Source: Gibbula magus
Lineage: Eukaryota; Mollusca; Gastropoda; Trochida; Trochidae
DNA length: 64,000 nucleotides
Direction of reading: 5' to 3'
Assembly (NCBI GenBank): GCA_936450465.1
Contig: OW388304.1
Location: forward strand, 9,554,700 to 9,618,699
The notes beneath the pieces were generated by a model that did not search any database, was not told the origin of the DNA, and saw only the letters and a program-made list of their open reading frames with translations. Position numbers and translations under genes: made by a program. Shown in pieces: positions 1 through 11,671 of this stretch. Position 1 is the first letter of the stretch, and the number at the start of each line of letters is the position of its first letter.

Positions 1-131
1 CCGCTTGGGTAAGAATCTGTCATTATGTTCCAAAATAGAGCCAGGGGCTCTGTATCTCATCAGGACTTCAGTGATTTATTATCTAAGGTGAAGATCTTAG
101 CAACCTCAAGTAATATATTGATAACAGGAAA

Positions 132-271
132 AAGGTTTTTAGGTCATGACCCCTGTGACTCACATTTGAGGTCGGGATCACCAAATCTACAATTTATAAA
201 CCCCATTGGTTAAGGAGTCTGTAAACAACATTTCAGCTCTTTAGACCTTTTGGAACTGGAGAAGAAGATGA
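132..271 (-). repeat. Old copy of the GTCC-rich interspersed repeat (fragment)
   Basis: Read on the minus strand, this matches the internal part of the repeats at 39,472 and 46,553: a TCTTCTCC stretch, an AAGGTCTA stretch, CTCCTTG.CCAATGGGG and a GTGACC-rich tail. Copies lie at 7,432-7,571 and 15,350-15,489 in units B and C. The 62-codon plus-strand frame across it (from 25) is therefore a by-product of repeat sequence. Confidence 0.7.
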
Positions 272-299
272 ACTATGTATGCAGAAATAGATATTTCAG

Positions 300-1222
300 A
301 AGAATAATGTGTAACATTGAGTAATTCAACTCATGTCATCCCATGTAAGCACTGTTGCAATTGGGCTAAACTGAACGTATTGCTCACTACCAGCAAAATC
401 CCTTAGCAGCAAATTTTGTTTCACAAATGGTCTACCTACTTTCTATCCAATGAAAATGAAGGTATAAAAAGGTTAATAAGTGCTTATTAGAAGATAGCTC
501 CAGTCACTGTAAACATACTTCGAAACAAAGAAAGAAAAAGATAATGTTTTTCCACACCACATTTTGTATATTCATTTTAAAAGTTGGTTAAACAACTTGG
601 CAGTTTTGATCATGATAGCATGAGTTATAACTATATGGCTTTGAACTGATGGTCATTAAGACAGATAAAGTTATTATATTTTAGTGTTCACAAAAATGAA
701 ATAAAATTAAGGCAGTTAAATATCAATTGTTGTCTATAAGTAAAGTAAAAAAAAATTGAAAAAATACGAAAGGCCAAAATGTTGATAATGTGTCTGGATA
801 AACGAGGTTTCTGAGCAAATTTGGTTTTCTTACAGTAAAATTGGATTTAATGGTGTAATAATTTACTTTTGATTATAATTACGATTATTGAATCATAATC
901 AAATGGTGGTGATCAAGTTTCAGTTAGTATATGTTTACTTTTGACACATTCTGGAAAAAAGGACCTACTTGTAACCCAAAATACATGTAGTTAATGGCTA
1001 AATTATTGCAATTTGAAAAGTTGATTTTAGTGATGCGTTTCTTTTTTTGCCCTGTTTATAATGATCACTCGTGCTGCGAATAGCTTCATTCATACTATTC
1101 AGCAAGTGTCTGGTTGGCTTCTCGTAGAATTTGTAGGTTCGAACCAAGTCAATGTACGTGTACATCTTCTTTGTTTGCAGTTCAAAATGAATGTAAAAAT
1201 TGGCCAGCATTGAATACTTATA
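300..1222. other. Non-coding part of the duplicated unit
   Basis: I see no gene here. Part of it (about 330-480) is related to 38,460-38,600, so this is flank shared with the older paralogue F. A short minus-strand frame at 998-1,234 exists in all three units, but its changes between copies are amino-acid changing and the copies are recent, so I do not call it a gene. Confidence 0.6.
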
Positions 1223-1995
1223 TACCGTATTCATCCTAATAAACGCCCTCTCCTAATAAACGCCCTCCCAAGCCTTTTTTGACTCGCGGAAAATGGCCCC
1301 TAATAAACGCCCCCCTTTTGTATCGATTTACCTTACTGATGATTCACTGAAGAAGAGTTTTCAATCTTGCTATCAACCTCTTATGTCCAGTAAAGTGGTA
1401 CATGGCATTTCCAGTCCCCCGGCGACTGTCGAATGTCTGTAACGAACAGCCACTACACATTCTATGCGACCGCAATGTTTTAAGAAACAGGAACATGTCT
1501 TGCTCAACTCTCTTGATGATGTCCCACAACTACAGATCATGCTAGCACACTGACCGCGAATTTGTCGTGAACGTTATTTTGTCAATGTCTCTCCAACTGT
1601 TGGTTCCCAAATATCCCTATAGACATGAAGTGCCCGAAGTTTATGATCCGAAGTAGAATATACCGGAGAATTTTTCTAAATAAATTGCAAGATTAAACCT
1701 TGCACAAGCTATAATGTATATTTGTTCACATTTCCATTTCAAATTGTGTATCAGTACCAGTTGGAATTTAATACAAATAATAAACTGCGACATTTAACTC
1801 TTCTTTACATTTATTTGATAGACTTATTTTGATTTAAACTCTGAAATAAAATCTATGTTTGTTTTTCTTCTGGACATCAACAGACATTTTTTTAATAAAC
1901 GCCCCCTTTTTAAAACAAATTTAAGTCAATTTAATAAACGGCCCCTTTTTCAAATTTTTTAAACGCCCAGGGCTTCTAATACGGCGAAAACGGTA
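1223..1995. repeat. AATAAACGCCC-rich MITE-like element (unit A)
   Basis: The element opens with TACCGTATTCATCC and closes with GGCGAAAACGGTA, an imperfect terminal inverted repeat ending in TA on each side. Several direct copies of AATAAACGCCC occur near both ends. The same element is at the same position in units B and C, so it inserted before the block was duplicated. TA-type ends suggest a Tc1/mariner-like non-autonomous element; this is inference. The minus frame at 1,344-1,529 inside it is not recognised. Confidence 0.6.
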
Positions 1996-1999
1996 AAAA

Positions 2000-2826
2000 A
2001 TATTTATGTTTTTCCCATTTCAAATGATGAGTTCCCTCTCTGTCAAGGTATCAAATAACTTGCTTTGATTTTTCATTGTTGAGTTATGACATTACACAAT
2101 CACACTACAAACTCGATTATAGTCAATTGTGAACGAATGTGGAAATTAACTTAAAATACCGGTATCGGTAATAATAATGAAATATGTATTATTTGTTTGT
2201 ATTTCTGTATTTCTTTAAAAACCTAATTTTAGAAATAACCGTATAATGCTCCGAGCTCCTCCTTTTTGAGTAGCTACTAAAGAGGAATATTTGAATAAAT
2301 GCAGTGTTAACGGAGTCCAAAATTAAAGGAATAGCTCGGAAGAGATGTAAAAACCCCAAAAAGCCGAGCCCAATTTAATATACATTAAACCCCCAATGAA
2401 AACCTTTTCCAGCAGTTGCAGGGTGTTTATAGTGGATTCAATTGCATATATGTACTCTTTTTGTAGTTCGAGAGTAGCTATTTCTCTAATAGAATGATCA
2501 TATATCTCCTTTAGATTGGACACTGATAATACATGATACAATTTACAAATCTATTAATCTGATGGAGCGATTTGAAATCATGTCAAACTTATTTTGTTAT
2601 GATCCAAAGACATTGCACATGAAGTGAAAGGGATCTTTTGCCTGTTATTCTTAGTCATTGAGGTATTTGATACAAAAAAATGTTACATGAGTTCTTTGTT
2701 ACTTTTCATAATAATGATTTCACTGCTGAATTCAGAAGAAACTGCACACGTACAACTGTATCAGCATAAGTTAGATTAAATTGAGGTGACTATATAATTA
2801 TTGTTCATCCATTGCCTATTTGATTA
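2000..2826. other. Intergenic, no gene seen
   Basis: AT-rich DNA shared by units A, B and C; only short non-conserved frames. In unit B this region is interrupted by the 1,139-bp foldback element. Confidence 0.6.
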
Positions 2827-3151
2827 TTAAAGTGACAGTACGACCAGGGTATTTTTGTAGACGAAATTAGATAATTGGTAATATTAGATAATTAGGATAA
2901 TCAAGTATGTGCGAGTAGTTCACAGTGGCTGATCGCCCAAGAGAGCTCCATGTTTGTTTCATCGATCCCTTGACAAACTTGCTGTTTTTAAAGAATACTT
3001 GATCAATCCCTGAATGCAAGAAAAATAGTCCAGTTGGACATTTAAAATAATAATTGTGTAAGTATCCCCTCGACTTTCGCCTATACAGCTGGTTGGACCG
3101 TCTTAAAATTGGACCAGTGGGTTGTGTCATAGAACAAATCTAGAAAATTAC
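2827..3151. repeat. 3'-flank block of C1q genes (unit A)
   Basis: The block begins TTAAAGTGACAGTACGACC and contains TTTTTGGAGACGAAATT. It recurs at 11,278, 18,065, 21,143, 30,963, 40,620 and 55,525, in most cases on the 3' side of a C1q copy. This shows that the older paralogues also arose by duplication of gene plus flank. Confidence 0.7.
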
Positions 3152-3155
3152 TTAA

Positions 3156-3851
3156 AGGATAGATGAAATGACATATGGTCCAAATCGGATTCATTAAAAT
3201 GGGATGTCAATTTGACAATTGCTCGATTTTAAATTTCTGAAATCGGTCCAAAATTACTTATATACAGCTTTTTAAAAAAACGCCTGATTTAGCCCCGGCG
3301 ACCAGAATGAAAGTCTGCGGGGGTGTGACCTGTGAAGGGATGACTTCTGTGACGTATGTGGAGGAATTTGATTTTCGGCGATAGTCACAATTCAACGTAA
3401 TTTCGCAACATTTTGATTGTTAATTTCACAAAGAAACCTTCAATAAACCAACTTAAATTTCCCATATATCGAATGTTTAGATATCCAACTAAGTAATTCT
3501 GCAGATGACAATTACACAATTATTACATAAACATGTCTTTTTGGCTATGTAATACACCTCATAAATTCATTTAGCGGCAGTGATAATCATCATTAATTAA
3601 TTAACGAGACACCAGCGGAGTAGCTATCTACTCGCCCCGCCTGTCGCTTATCACAGTCACGCCTCAGTGAGCATTTTCAAAAGGTTTCGCCGAACAAATT
3701 GCGGTAGTGTTAAAATGGGTGAATTAAAATCGTCTTAATTATCAATTGCAAGTGTATATTGTCTCAATTTTATGCTCAATTGATTCCGATATACAATATA
3801 CGTAGAGGTAATCATCTGTCATTCTTGAGAAAAATGCATTTCATCTATCCT
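3156..3851. mobile_element. TTAA-type MITE, only in unit A
   Basis: The 696-bp insertion is absent from the matching sites in units B and C. It has 15-bp inverted ends (AGGATAGATGAAATG and its complement) and is flanked by a duplicated TTAA at 3,152-3,155 and 3,852-3,855; the empty site in B and C has one TTAA. TTAA duplications are known from piggyBac and Kolobok superfamilies. I see no transposase frame, so it is non-autonomous. It lies about 70 bp past the stop codon of C1q gene A, downstream of its AATAAA. Confidence 0.9.
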
Positions 3852-3889
3852 TTAAGAAGTTAATTAAGAAAACGAAAACCATTCTATAA

Positions 3890-3895
3890 TTTATT
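3890..3895 (-). terminator. Polyadenylation signal of C1q gene A
   Basis: AATAAA on the minus strand, about 25 bp past the stop codon. The equivalents in the other copies are at 11,641, 18,428, 26,522, 32,545, 41,097, 45,928 and 50,633. Confidence 0.6.
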
Positions 3896-3920
3896 TTACT
3901 TAAATGTTAATATAATATCC

Positions 3921-5317
3921 TTACTGTATGTCAGAATACAGAAGAACGCCTCCACATGAAGTAATGGGGAAATAATTTACATTTTTGTTGGCAACAAATT
4001 GCACAAGATCCCCCTCTACCAGCTGTGTCAAGGAGATTCGACTTGTCATGGCCGTCTCTGCTGGGTCAGGAAGACGTCCAAATGCTCTAGCGAAATTCTG
4101 ATCGTTTCTCCTCATAGAAAGAGTGAAACCCTTCACGCCAGTAAATGTAAGATCGATCCAGAATAGATAGAAACCATTCACAGTGGCAGTGAACACACCG
4201 GTAGAGGAGTTCCAGCAACCACCTTCGTTGTAATTGATGGTAGGAAATATTAGAGTTGAGTTTTCCAGGAATTTTCTATAGTGATTTTGGTCACCTTTCA
4301 CGACCATGGTAGCTTCAAAAGCTACTTCCTGACGACTGACACCTGAAACACAACCCGATTCTCGGACTAATGCATTTTAAATCTGTAAAGGACTTTTAAA
4401 AGTGACAATGGTGAGTTAAGTTAAGTTGCATAATAAAATATTCAACAATTAAATACTTACACAAATCGACATAGTATACATTCATACTGTATCATCATCA
4501 CATAATGAATCATAATGCTATTACAACCTGACATCAGAATGCCAGGGGTTACAAACATGATGACGCCATAGTCTTATGGCATCATTGCATTTGATGTCTC
4601 ATAGCAGTGTTCCTCATTAAAAGTATTGACAAATGATTTTGAATGAAAGATACAATTTCACTTTCGTCTCTTTTGATGTCAAAATATATTAACATAGAGT
4701 AAATTATCCTCAGCAAGCCTTTTGACAACTTGTGGTTAAATATTTGGTATCAGTAGACACGTTTCATTCACTAAAAACCTGAATAGCATAAGGTTTGTTT
4801 CATCTAATTTGCTAGCACAAACATGGTAATAATATTAATTTATAACTTTACTTAGCTGAATCATTTTCTGAAGCACCTTTGTTTATTATGCTGTGATCAG
4901 TATCTTAGTACCCGGTGTGACAAGGTTCATTTTCCAACAGAACTCACCTTTTCCTGCACCACTGACCAACGTGTAATTCATCAAGGAAGAAAATTCGTTT
5001 TCAAGGACTGTGTGGTTATGCTGTAGTCTGGCAAGTTCATCCGTCGTCTCCATCAATTTATCCGTCGTCTCTGTCAACTTATTCGTCGTCTCATTCAACT
5101 TATTTGACGTCTCGGTCAACCTGGACAGGACGGTAGAAAGTACCGCTGTTTGCTTCTGATCCTGAGCCACAATATGCTTCTGAAGGTTTGATACTGTCTC
5201 CTCCAATTGCTGCAACTGCTTCTTCATGATGATAGTTTCGTTGCTGTCATTCGGAGAAGCCGTCACAGTTATAACTGTATAGAGACAAAGAGAAACGAAA
5301 CAACCTGGTCCAATCAT
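3921..5317 (-). CDS. C1q gene A: secreted coiled-coil/C1q-domain protein
   Basis: Two exons, 5,317-4,948 and 4,342-3,921, give 263 residues. The 605-bp phase-1 intron starts GTGAGT and ends TTTCAG. Exon 1 encodes a signal peptide (residues 1 to about 20, MIGPGCFVSLCLYTVITVTA), then a coiled coil of seven-residue repeats of the type LTETTDK. Exon 2 encodes a C1q globular head of about 134 residues with STGVFTATVNGFYLFW, LVEGDLVQFVAN and the closing CGGVLLYS, the normal family length. No collagen stretch is present, so the coiled coil probably drives trimer formation. Family members act as secreted recognition proteins in mollusc haemolymph; that role here is inferred. The start chosen is the ATG in context AACATGA just before the signal peptide. 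A GATA-like motif lies 39 bp upstream. Confidence 0.9.
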
Positions 5318-5355
5318 GTTCGTGTTTGCTTGATGTGGGACAAATATGTTGTGCA

Positions 5356-5369
5356 AGTGATAAGATAAG
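5356..5369 (-). promoter_or_regulatory. Conserved GATA-like motif upstream of gene A
   Basis: AGTGATAAGATAAG on the plus strand, 39 bp upstream of the ATG. The same word stands at near-identical spacing before all eight better-preserved copies (see findings). It could be a GATA-factor site or a core promoter/short 5' UTR element. Confidence 0.5.
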
Positions 5370-5379
5370 CATACCTTGC

Positions 5380-5887
5380 TTGGTCTCCGTTTCTGTGAAT
5401 TGATTCGTTAATTCTTTTGAACAATTGTGTGGGTGGTATACTCAAGATTAGGTGACCCAGTGGCGTCTCGTAGAGTCAATCAGTTACATGTTTTGTGTTG
5501 AAAAGATATGTCAAACAAGTCTTTAGTATAGACCATTCTGTTTCAGAATCGTTAAAATGCAGGTATCTTGAATGAGCAAATTCAAAAAGAAATATGTGAA
5601 AATATTCCTGAAAATCAAATGTTTGTGAAAATGGTACATGTCATACCCTATCGTTAGCACTTGTAATTTATATTATTCACCTTTTTTACCAATTTGACGA
5701 ACTCAACAAATCTGTAATCAGATACATTGAGGTTAAAATGAGAGTGTGTTTTGGGATGGTCAATTTCCTGTAATAAGAATAAACATTGCATTGTGCGAGC
5801 CTTGCCAAGTTAACTACATAGTGGTTATTCCTAATGCAAGATATTTACCATTCCAAGTCACTAGAGCATGATAACTTCTTTGCCATA
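5380..5887. other. 5' flank of C1q gene A, no other gene seen
   Basis: About 500 bp of upstream DNA conserved in units B and C, and in part beside gene E (the stretch with TTTGTGAAAATGGTAC). Promoter sequences are expected here, but I can identify no clear TATA box. Confidence 0.5.
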
Positions 5888-6306
5888 CAGCCAAAAGAAA
5901 CGCCTACCAGATATCTTATCAGATTTCGTAAGACCTATAATGAACAGTTAAGCAATAGTATAGCATTAAGAAATTGAAACATTTCTGCAGATTATATTTA
6001 AATTGCAGAAGTTGTCATGTCACATAAGAATGGTGATTGTTGAATTGAGACAACAGAAATTGTTCACTTTTCGATCAGTGCTTGATCAGAACAATATCTG
6101 AAACAGATTTTCATACAACCAAGAGCAACACTACAGGCTTGCATTCGCATGAAAGTGATGATGACGCTACATGTGTACGTGGTTTCAGAGAAAGCGAATC
6201 AACCGGCAAAAGCAGTCTTTATTAGGAAATAGCAGTCTTTATTCGGCATGGTTTTCATGAAAGTTATTGACTCGAATCACAGTTATTCACGATTTCAATG
6301 GACTTT
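5888..6306. mobile_element. Tc1/mariner-type MITE, truncated (unit A)
   Basis: Matches the complete copies at 20,447-20,968 and 34,514-35,033. The left end begins within the terminal repeat (GCCAAAAGAAACGCCTAC), and the right 165 bp with the other terminal repeat are missing relative to unit B. Non-coding. Confidence 0.85.
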
Positions 6307-6474
6307 TGCACATTTCTTTAACAATGCATATTAATGTATGGAAGTTGTCAGCGTGCTGTTCTCTCAATATAATTACACAAACTTATGCCTCCTAAATGGT
6401 GCTTTCAGTTAAAATAATTTATATTTTGGCATGATCTTAATTTTCATACATAATGTATATAGGGATAATAATAT

Positions 6475-6624
6475 AAGAATAATCAACGAGTTGCGAGGAA
6501 TTACGGATTATCTGTCGCGAGTTAATTATTGTGATAAACTCTGAGGTTTAGCGAGGAGTTTGACATAGTAATTCACGAGGGACAGATAATTCGTAATTAC
6601 GAGCACCGAGTTGGTTATTCTTTT
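6475..6624. repeat. Palindromic foldback (unit A)
   Basis: An imperfect inverted repeat of about 70-bp arms, from AAGAATAATCAACGAG to the matching GTTGGTTATTCTT, with a centre containing TTTAGCGAGGAG. The copy in unit B is at 14,403-14,552. Unit C ends before this point. Confidence 0.8.
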
Positions 6625-6961
6625 TCTTACCCAAGATCATTTTAATGCGTAACAATCGAAAAACTGGACCCCAATCCACGATCTTTGTTTAGACTGTAAA
6701 ATATAAATTGTAGTCATACGCCATTCATAAACTCTTTCACACCTTCAAGATGCGCATATCTAAATAGTTTGCAAATTGCTCAATTTTTTCAGAACTATTC
6801 AAAAGTAACTGTTGAAATTTATTGCCAAAACTGTTTAGTGACATAGTAAACAACTCGTTTATATTGTTAACTATGTCACAGAATGAGAGAAAATTAGTGA
6901 AAACGTGAACTAACAATCGCACTGTTGGAATGCAAGATAGGAGTGTAATTACGTTGCCAAA

Positions 6962-7000
6962 TGACGTCATGGTTAATGACGTCACAAAGCAATAACGTCA
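6962..7000. promoter_or_regulatory. TGACGTCA (CRE-like) cluster, unit A
   Basis: Perfect TGACGTCA at 6,962 and 6,977 and TAACGTCA at 6,993, all within 39 bp. TGACGTCA is the cAMP-response-element consensus bound by CREB/ATF proteins. Conserved in unit B at 14,890-14,927. Function not shown. Confidence 0.45.
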
Positions 7001-8525
7001 CGGCAGTGCAGCAGGCGACTCTTGCATGCTGCTTCGCCTTGCAAGTTTAGTACTGTAATTACGGTCTCGGAAACTTAGGTTGAACATGATTTTATATTTA
7101 GCATGTTTTACTGACGGGTGACTTCAATTAGGTATACTCGAAATTGTTCAATTATGTTATTTAGCTTAATCAGGATAGCTAAGCAATTCATTAATGAGTG
7201 CAAATTAGTGCTGTCAACCAATCAAAACACAAAGTTATATTTAGAAAAACTGTAATTCCCATGACCATTATGAAAACTTTAATACCCGGCATATCTGTGC
7301 CCACTTGGGTAAGAATCTGTCATTATGTTCCAAAATAGAGCCAGGGGCTCTGTATCTCATCAGGACTTCAGTGATTTATTATCTAAGGTGAAGATCTTAG
7401 CAATCTCAAGTAATATATTGATAACAGGAAAAAGGTTTTTAGGTCATGACCCCTGTGACTCACATTTGAGGTCGGGATCACCAAATCTACAATTTATAAA
7501 CCCCATTGGTCAAGGAGTCTGTAAACAACATTTCAGCTCTTTAGACCTTTTGGAACTGGAGAAGAAGATGAACTATGTATGCAGAAATAGATATTTCAGA
7601 AGAATAATGTGAACCATTGAGTAATTCAACTCACGTCATCCCATGTAATCACTGTTGCAAATGGGCTAAACTGAACGTATTGCTCACTACCAGCAAAATC
7701 CCTTAGCAGCAAATTTGTTTCACAAATGGTCTACCTACTTTCTATCCAATGAAAATGAAGGTATAAAAAGGTTAATAAGTGCTTATTAGAAGATAGCTCC
7801 AGTCACTGTAAAAATACTTCGAAACAAAGAAAGAAAAAGATAATGTTTTTCCACACCACATTTTGTATATATTCATTTTAAAAGTTGGTTAAACAACTTG
7901 GCAGTTTTGATCATGATAGCATGAGTTATAACTATATGGCTTTGAACTGATGGTCATTAAGACAGATAAAGTTATTATATTTTAGTGTTCACAAAAATGA
8001 AATAAAATGAAGGCAGTTAAATATCAATTGTTGTCTATAAGTAAAGTAAAAAAAATTTGAAAAAATACGAAAGGCCAAAATGTTGATAATGTGTCTGTAT
8101 AAACAAGGTTTCTGAGCAAATTTGGTTTTCTTACAGTAAAATTGGATTTAATGGTGTAATAATTTACTTTTGATTATAATTACGATTATTGAATCATAAT
8201 CAAAAGATATGGTGATCAAGTTTCAGTTGGTATATGTTTACTTTTGACACATTCTGGAAAAAAGGACCTCCTTGTAACCCAAAATACATGTAGTTAATGG
8301 CTAAATTATTGCAATTTGAAAAGTTGATTTTAGTGATGCGTTTCTTTTTTTGCCCTGTTTATAATGATCACTCGTGCTGCGAATAGCTTCATTCATACTA
8401 TTCAGCAAGTGTCTGGTTGGCTTCTCGTAGAATTTGTAGGTTCGAACCATGTCAATGTACGTGTACATCTTCTTTGTTTGCAGTTCAAAATGAATGTAAA
8501 AATTGGCCAGCATTGAATACTTATA

Positions 8526-9298
8526 TACCGTATTCATCCTAATAAACGCCCTCTTCTAATAAACGCCCTCCCAAGCCTTTTTTGACTTGTGGAAAATGAC
8601 CCCTAATAAACGGCCCCCTTTTGTATCGATTTACCTTACTGATGATTCACTGAAGAAGAGTTTTCAATCTTGCTATCAACCTCTTATGTCCAGTAAAGTG
8701 GTACATGGCATTTCCAGTCCCCCGGCGACTGTCGAATGTCTGTAACGAACAGCCACTACACATTCTATGCAACCGCAATGTTTTAAGAAACAGGAAAATG
8801 TCTTGCTCAACTCTCTTGATGATGTCCCACAACTACAGATCATGCTAGCACACTGACCGTGAATTTGTCGTGAACGTTATTTTGTCAATGTCTCTCCAAC
8901 TGTTGGTTCCCAAATATCCCTATAGACATGAAGTGCCCGAAGTTTATGATCCGAAGTAGAATATACCGGAGAATTTTTCTAAATAAATTGCAAGATTAAA
9001 CCTTGCACAAGCTATAATGTATATTTGTTCACATTTCCATTTCAAATTGTGTATCAGTATCAGTTGGAATTTAATACAAATAATAAACTGCGACATTTAA
9101 CTCTTCTTTACATTTATTTGATAGACTTATTTTGATTTAAACTCTGAAATAAAATCTATGTTTGTTTTTCTTCTGGACATCAACAGACATTTTTTTAATA
9201 AACGCCCCCTTTTTAAAAAAAATTTAAGTCAATTTAATAAACGGCCCCTTTTTCAAATTTTTTAAACGCCCAGGGCTTCTAATACGGCGAAAACGGTA
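8526..9298. repeat. AATAAACGCCC-rich MITE-like element (unit B)
   Basis: Orthologous to 1,223-1,995 with the same TACCGTATTC and AACGGTA ends. Confidence 0.6.
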
Positions 9299-9689
9299 AA
9301 AAATATTTATGTTTTTCCCATTTCAAATGATGAGTTCCCTCTCTGTCAAGGTATCAAATAACTTGCTTTGATTTTTCATTGTTGAGTTATGACATTACAC
9401 AATCACACTACAAACTCGATTATAGTCAATTGTGAACGAATGTGGAAATTAACTTAAAATACCGGTATCGGTAATAATAATGAAATATGTATTATTTGTT
9501 TGTATTTCTGTATTTCTTTAAAAACCTAATTTTAGAAATAACCGTATAATGCTCCGAGCTCCTCCTTTTTGAGTAGCTACTAAAGAGGAATATTTGAATA
9601 AATGCAGTGTTAACGGAGTCCAAAATTAAAGGAATAGCTCGGAAGAGATGTAAAACCCCCAAAAAGCCGAGCACAATTTAATATACATT

Positions 9690-10828
9690 CACAGGGGCTT
9701 GTATTGTCGAAACTAGCGATTACAACGAATATGAAGTCGACGATCCAGCCCCATATACTATAAAAAAAAGTAAAGGGATGTAACGTGGTCAACTCCCCAT
9801 GTCCGTTTGAAATTATATTTCAGAATGTTGTCATCATATTATCATTCAATGTTATATATCACGGCGAAGTCAATACATTTGTCTTTAAAACAAGCCATCA
9901 AACGTAAAAATCGAAAGGATAATAACAAGGATATGATTTTTCAAAGCCAAACATATTAGCACATTGCTCATATGAGCCATTTGCCTAGCCCACCAAAATG
10001 ATAAAATATTCGCTTGAAAAAATTATTATAAAATACTTTATAATATCCTGTCAGCTAATAGTGACCCAGTTACAAAGCCAAGCATTTGGTGCATCAGATC
10101 GCGCACGAATTATAACACGGGGTGCACTGTAATTGACGTACCCGAGATTTTAGATGATCTCAAGTGTGTTTCGAAACATCGTTTGATAGTGAGACGTCCA
10201 TATTGAATGACCTTGGCATTGGTCTATTTTTGGAAACGAAATGATGTCATAGGGCTATTTGAGGCCATATGACATCACTGCGTTTCCAAAAATAGACCAA
10301 TTTCAAGGTCATTCAATATGGATGACTACTAGACAAACGATGTTTCGAAACACACTTGATATAATGTAAATTCCCTGGTATGTCAAATACAATGTCCCTC
10401 ATGTTATAATTCTTGCGCGATCTGATGCAACAAATGCTGGGCTTTGTAACTGGGTCACTATTAGCTGACAGGATATTATAAAGTATTTTTTATTAATTTT
10501 TTCAAGCGAATATTTTATCATTTTTGGCGGGATAGGCAAATGGCTTACATGAGCAATGTGCTAATATTTTTGGCTTTGAAAAATCATATCTTTGTTATTA
10601 TCCGTTCGATTTTTACGTTTGATGGCTTGTTTTAAAGACAAATGTATTGACTTTGCCGTGATATATAACATTGAATGATAATATGATGACAACATTCTGA
10701 AATATAATTTCAAACGGACATGGGGTGTTGACCCCGTTACATCCCTTTACTTTTTTATAGTATATGGGGCTGGATCGTCGACTTCATATTCGTTGTAATA
10801 GCTAGTTTCGACAATACAAGCCCCTGTG
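9690..10828. mobile_element. 1,139-bp foldback DNA transposon, only in unit B
   Basis: The element is almost entirely one inverted repeat: arms of about 560 bp start CACAGGGGCTTGTATTGTCG and meet at a short loop near 10,250-10,263. It is flanked by the 8-bp duplication TATACATT at 9,682-9,689 and 10,829-10,836; units A and C have the empty site with one copy. Eight-bp duplications and a CAGGGG-like end fit the hAT superfamily best; P-type elements also make 8-bp duplications. No transposase frame is present, so it is non-autonomous. The 9,610-9,792 frame overlaps its end and is spurious. Confidence 0.92.
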
Positions 10829-11277
10829 TATACATTAAACCCCCAATGAAAACCTTTTCCAGCAGTTGCAGGCTGTTTATAGTGGATTCAATTGCATATA
10901 TGTACTCTTTTTATAGTTCGAGAGTAGCTATTTCTCTAATAGAATGATCATATATCTGCTTTAGATTGGACACTGAAAATACATGATACAATTTACAAAT
11001 CTATTAATCTGATGGAGCGATTTGAAATCATGTCAAACTTATTTTGTTATGATCCAAAGACATTGCACATGAAGTGAAAGGGATTTTTTGCTTGTTATTC
11101 TTAGTCATTGAGGTATTTGATACAAAAAAATGTTACATGAGTTCTTTGTTACTTTTCATATTGATGATGTCACTGCTGAATTCAGAAGAAACTGCACACG
11201 TACAACTGTATCAGCATAAGTTAGATTAAATTGAGGTGACTATATAATTATTGTTCATCCATTGCCTATTTGATTAT

Positions 11278-11605
11278 TAAAGTGACAGTACGACCAGGGT
11301 ATTTTTGGAGACGAAATTAGATAATTGGTAATATTAGATAATTAGGATAATCAAGTATGTGCGAGTAGTTCACAGTTGCTGATCGCCCAAGAGAGCTCCA
11401 TGTATGTTTCATCGATCCCTTGACAAACTTGCTGTATTTTAGGAATATTTGATCAATCCCTGAATGCAAGAAAAATAGTCCAGTTGGACATTTAAAATAA
11501 CAATTGTGTAAGTATCCCCTCGACTATCGCCTATACAGCTGGTTGAACCGTCTCCAAAATTGGACCAGTGGGTTGTGTCATAGAACAAATCTAGAAAATT
11601 ACTTA
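11278..11605. repeat. 3'-flank block of C1q genes (unit B)
   Basis: Same block as 2,827-3,151. The TTAA that receives the MITE in unit A is here an uninterrupted ACTTAAGAAG. Confidence 0.7.
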
Positions 11606-11671
11606 AGAAGTTAAATAAGAAAACGAAAACCATTTCATAATTTATTTTACTTAAATGTTAATATAATATCC

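Larger units (their letters stand above)
1..7300. repeat. Tandem segmental duplication, unit A
   Basis: This block matches 7,301-15,218 and 15,219-21,142 almost base for base, with only scattered substitutions and a few large indels. The period is 7,300 bp from A to B and 7,918 bp from B to C. Each unit holds one minus-strand C1q gene, a Tc1/mariner-type MITE and an AATAAACGCCC element; A and B also share a palindrome and a TGACGTCA cluster. The window opens inside the array, so the true unit boundary and any further copies to the left cannot be seen. A alone has the TTAA MITE and has lost about 165 bp near 6,306. Confidence 0.95.

Noticed and set aside
25..213. 62-95 codon plus-strand frame repeated in units A, B and C (25, 7,325, 15,243)
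   Set aside because: It overlaps an old copy of the GTCC-rich repeat in reverse orientation, and the stop position differs between units by single substitutions.
998..1234. 78-codon minus frame conserved in all three units
   Set aside because: Its ATG lies in the end of the AATAAACGCCC element, the units are too similar for conservation to mean much, and changes between copies are non-synonymous.
1344..1529. 61-codon minus frame in the AATAAACGCCC element
   Set aside because: No recognisable domain; frame differs in unit C. Treated as part of the repeat.
6737..6985. 82-codon minus frame right of the palindrome in unit A
   Set aside because: Begins in the TGACGTCA cluster and is not maintained in unit B because of small indels; no domain recognised.
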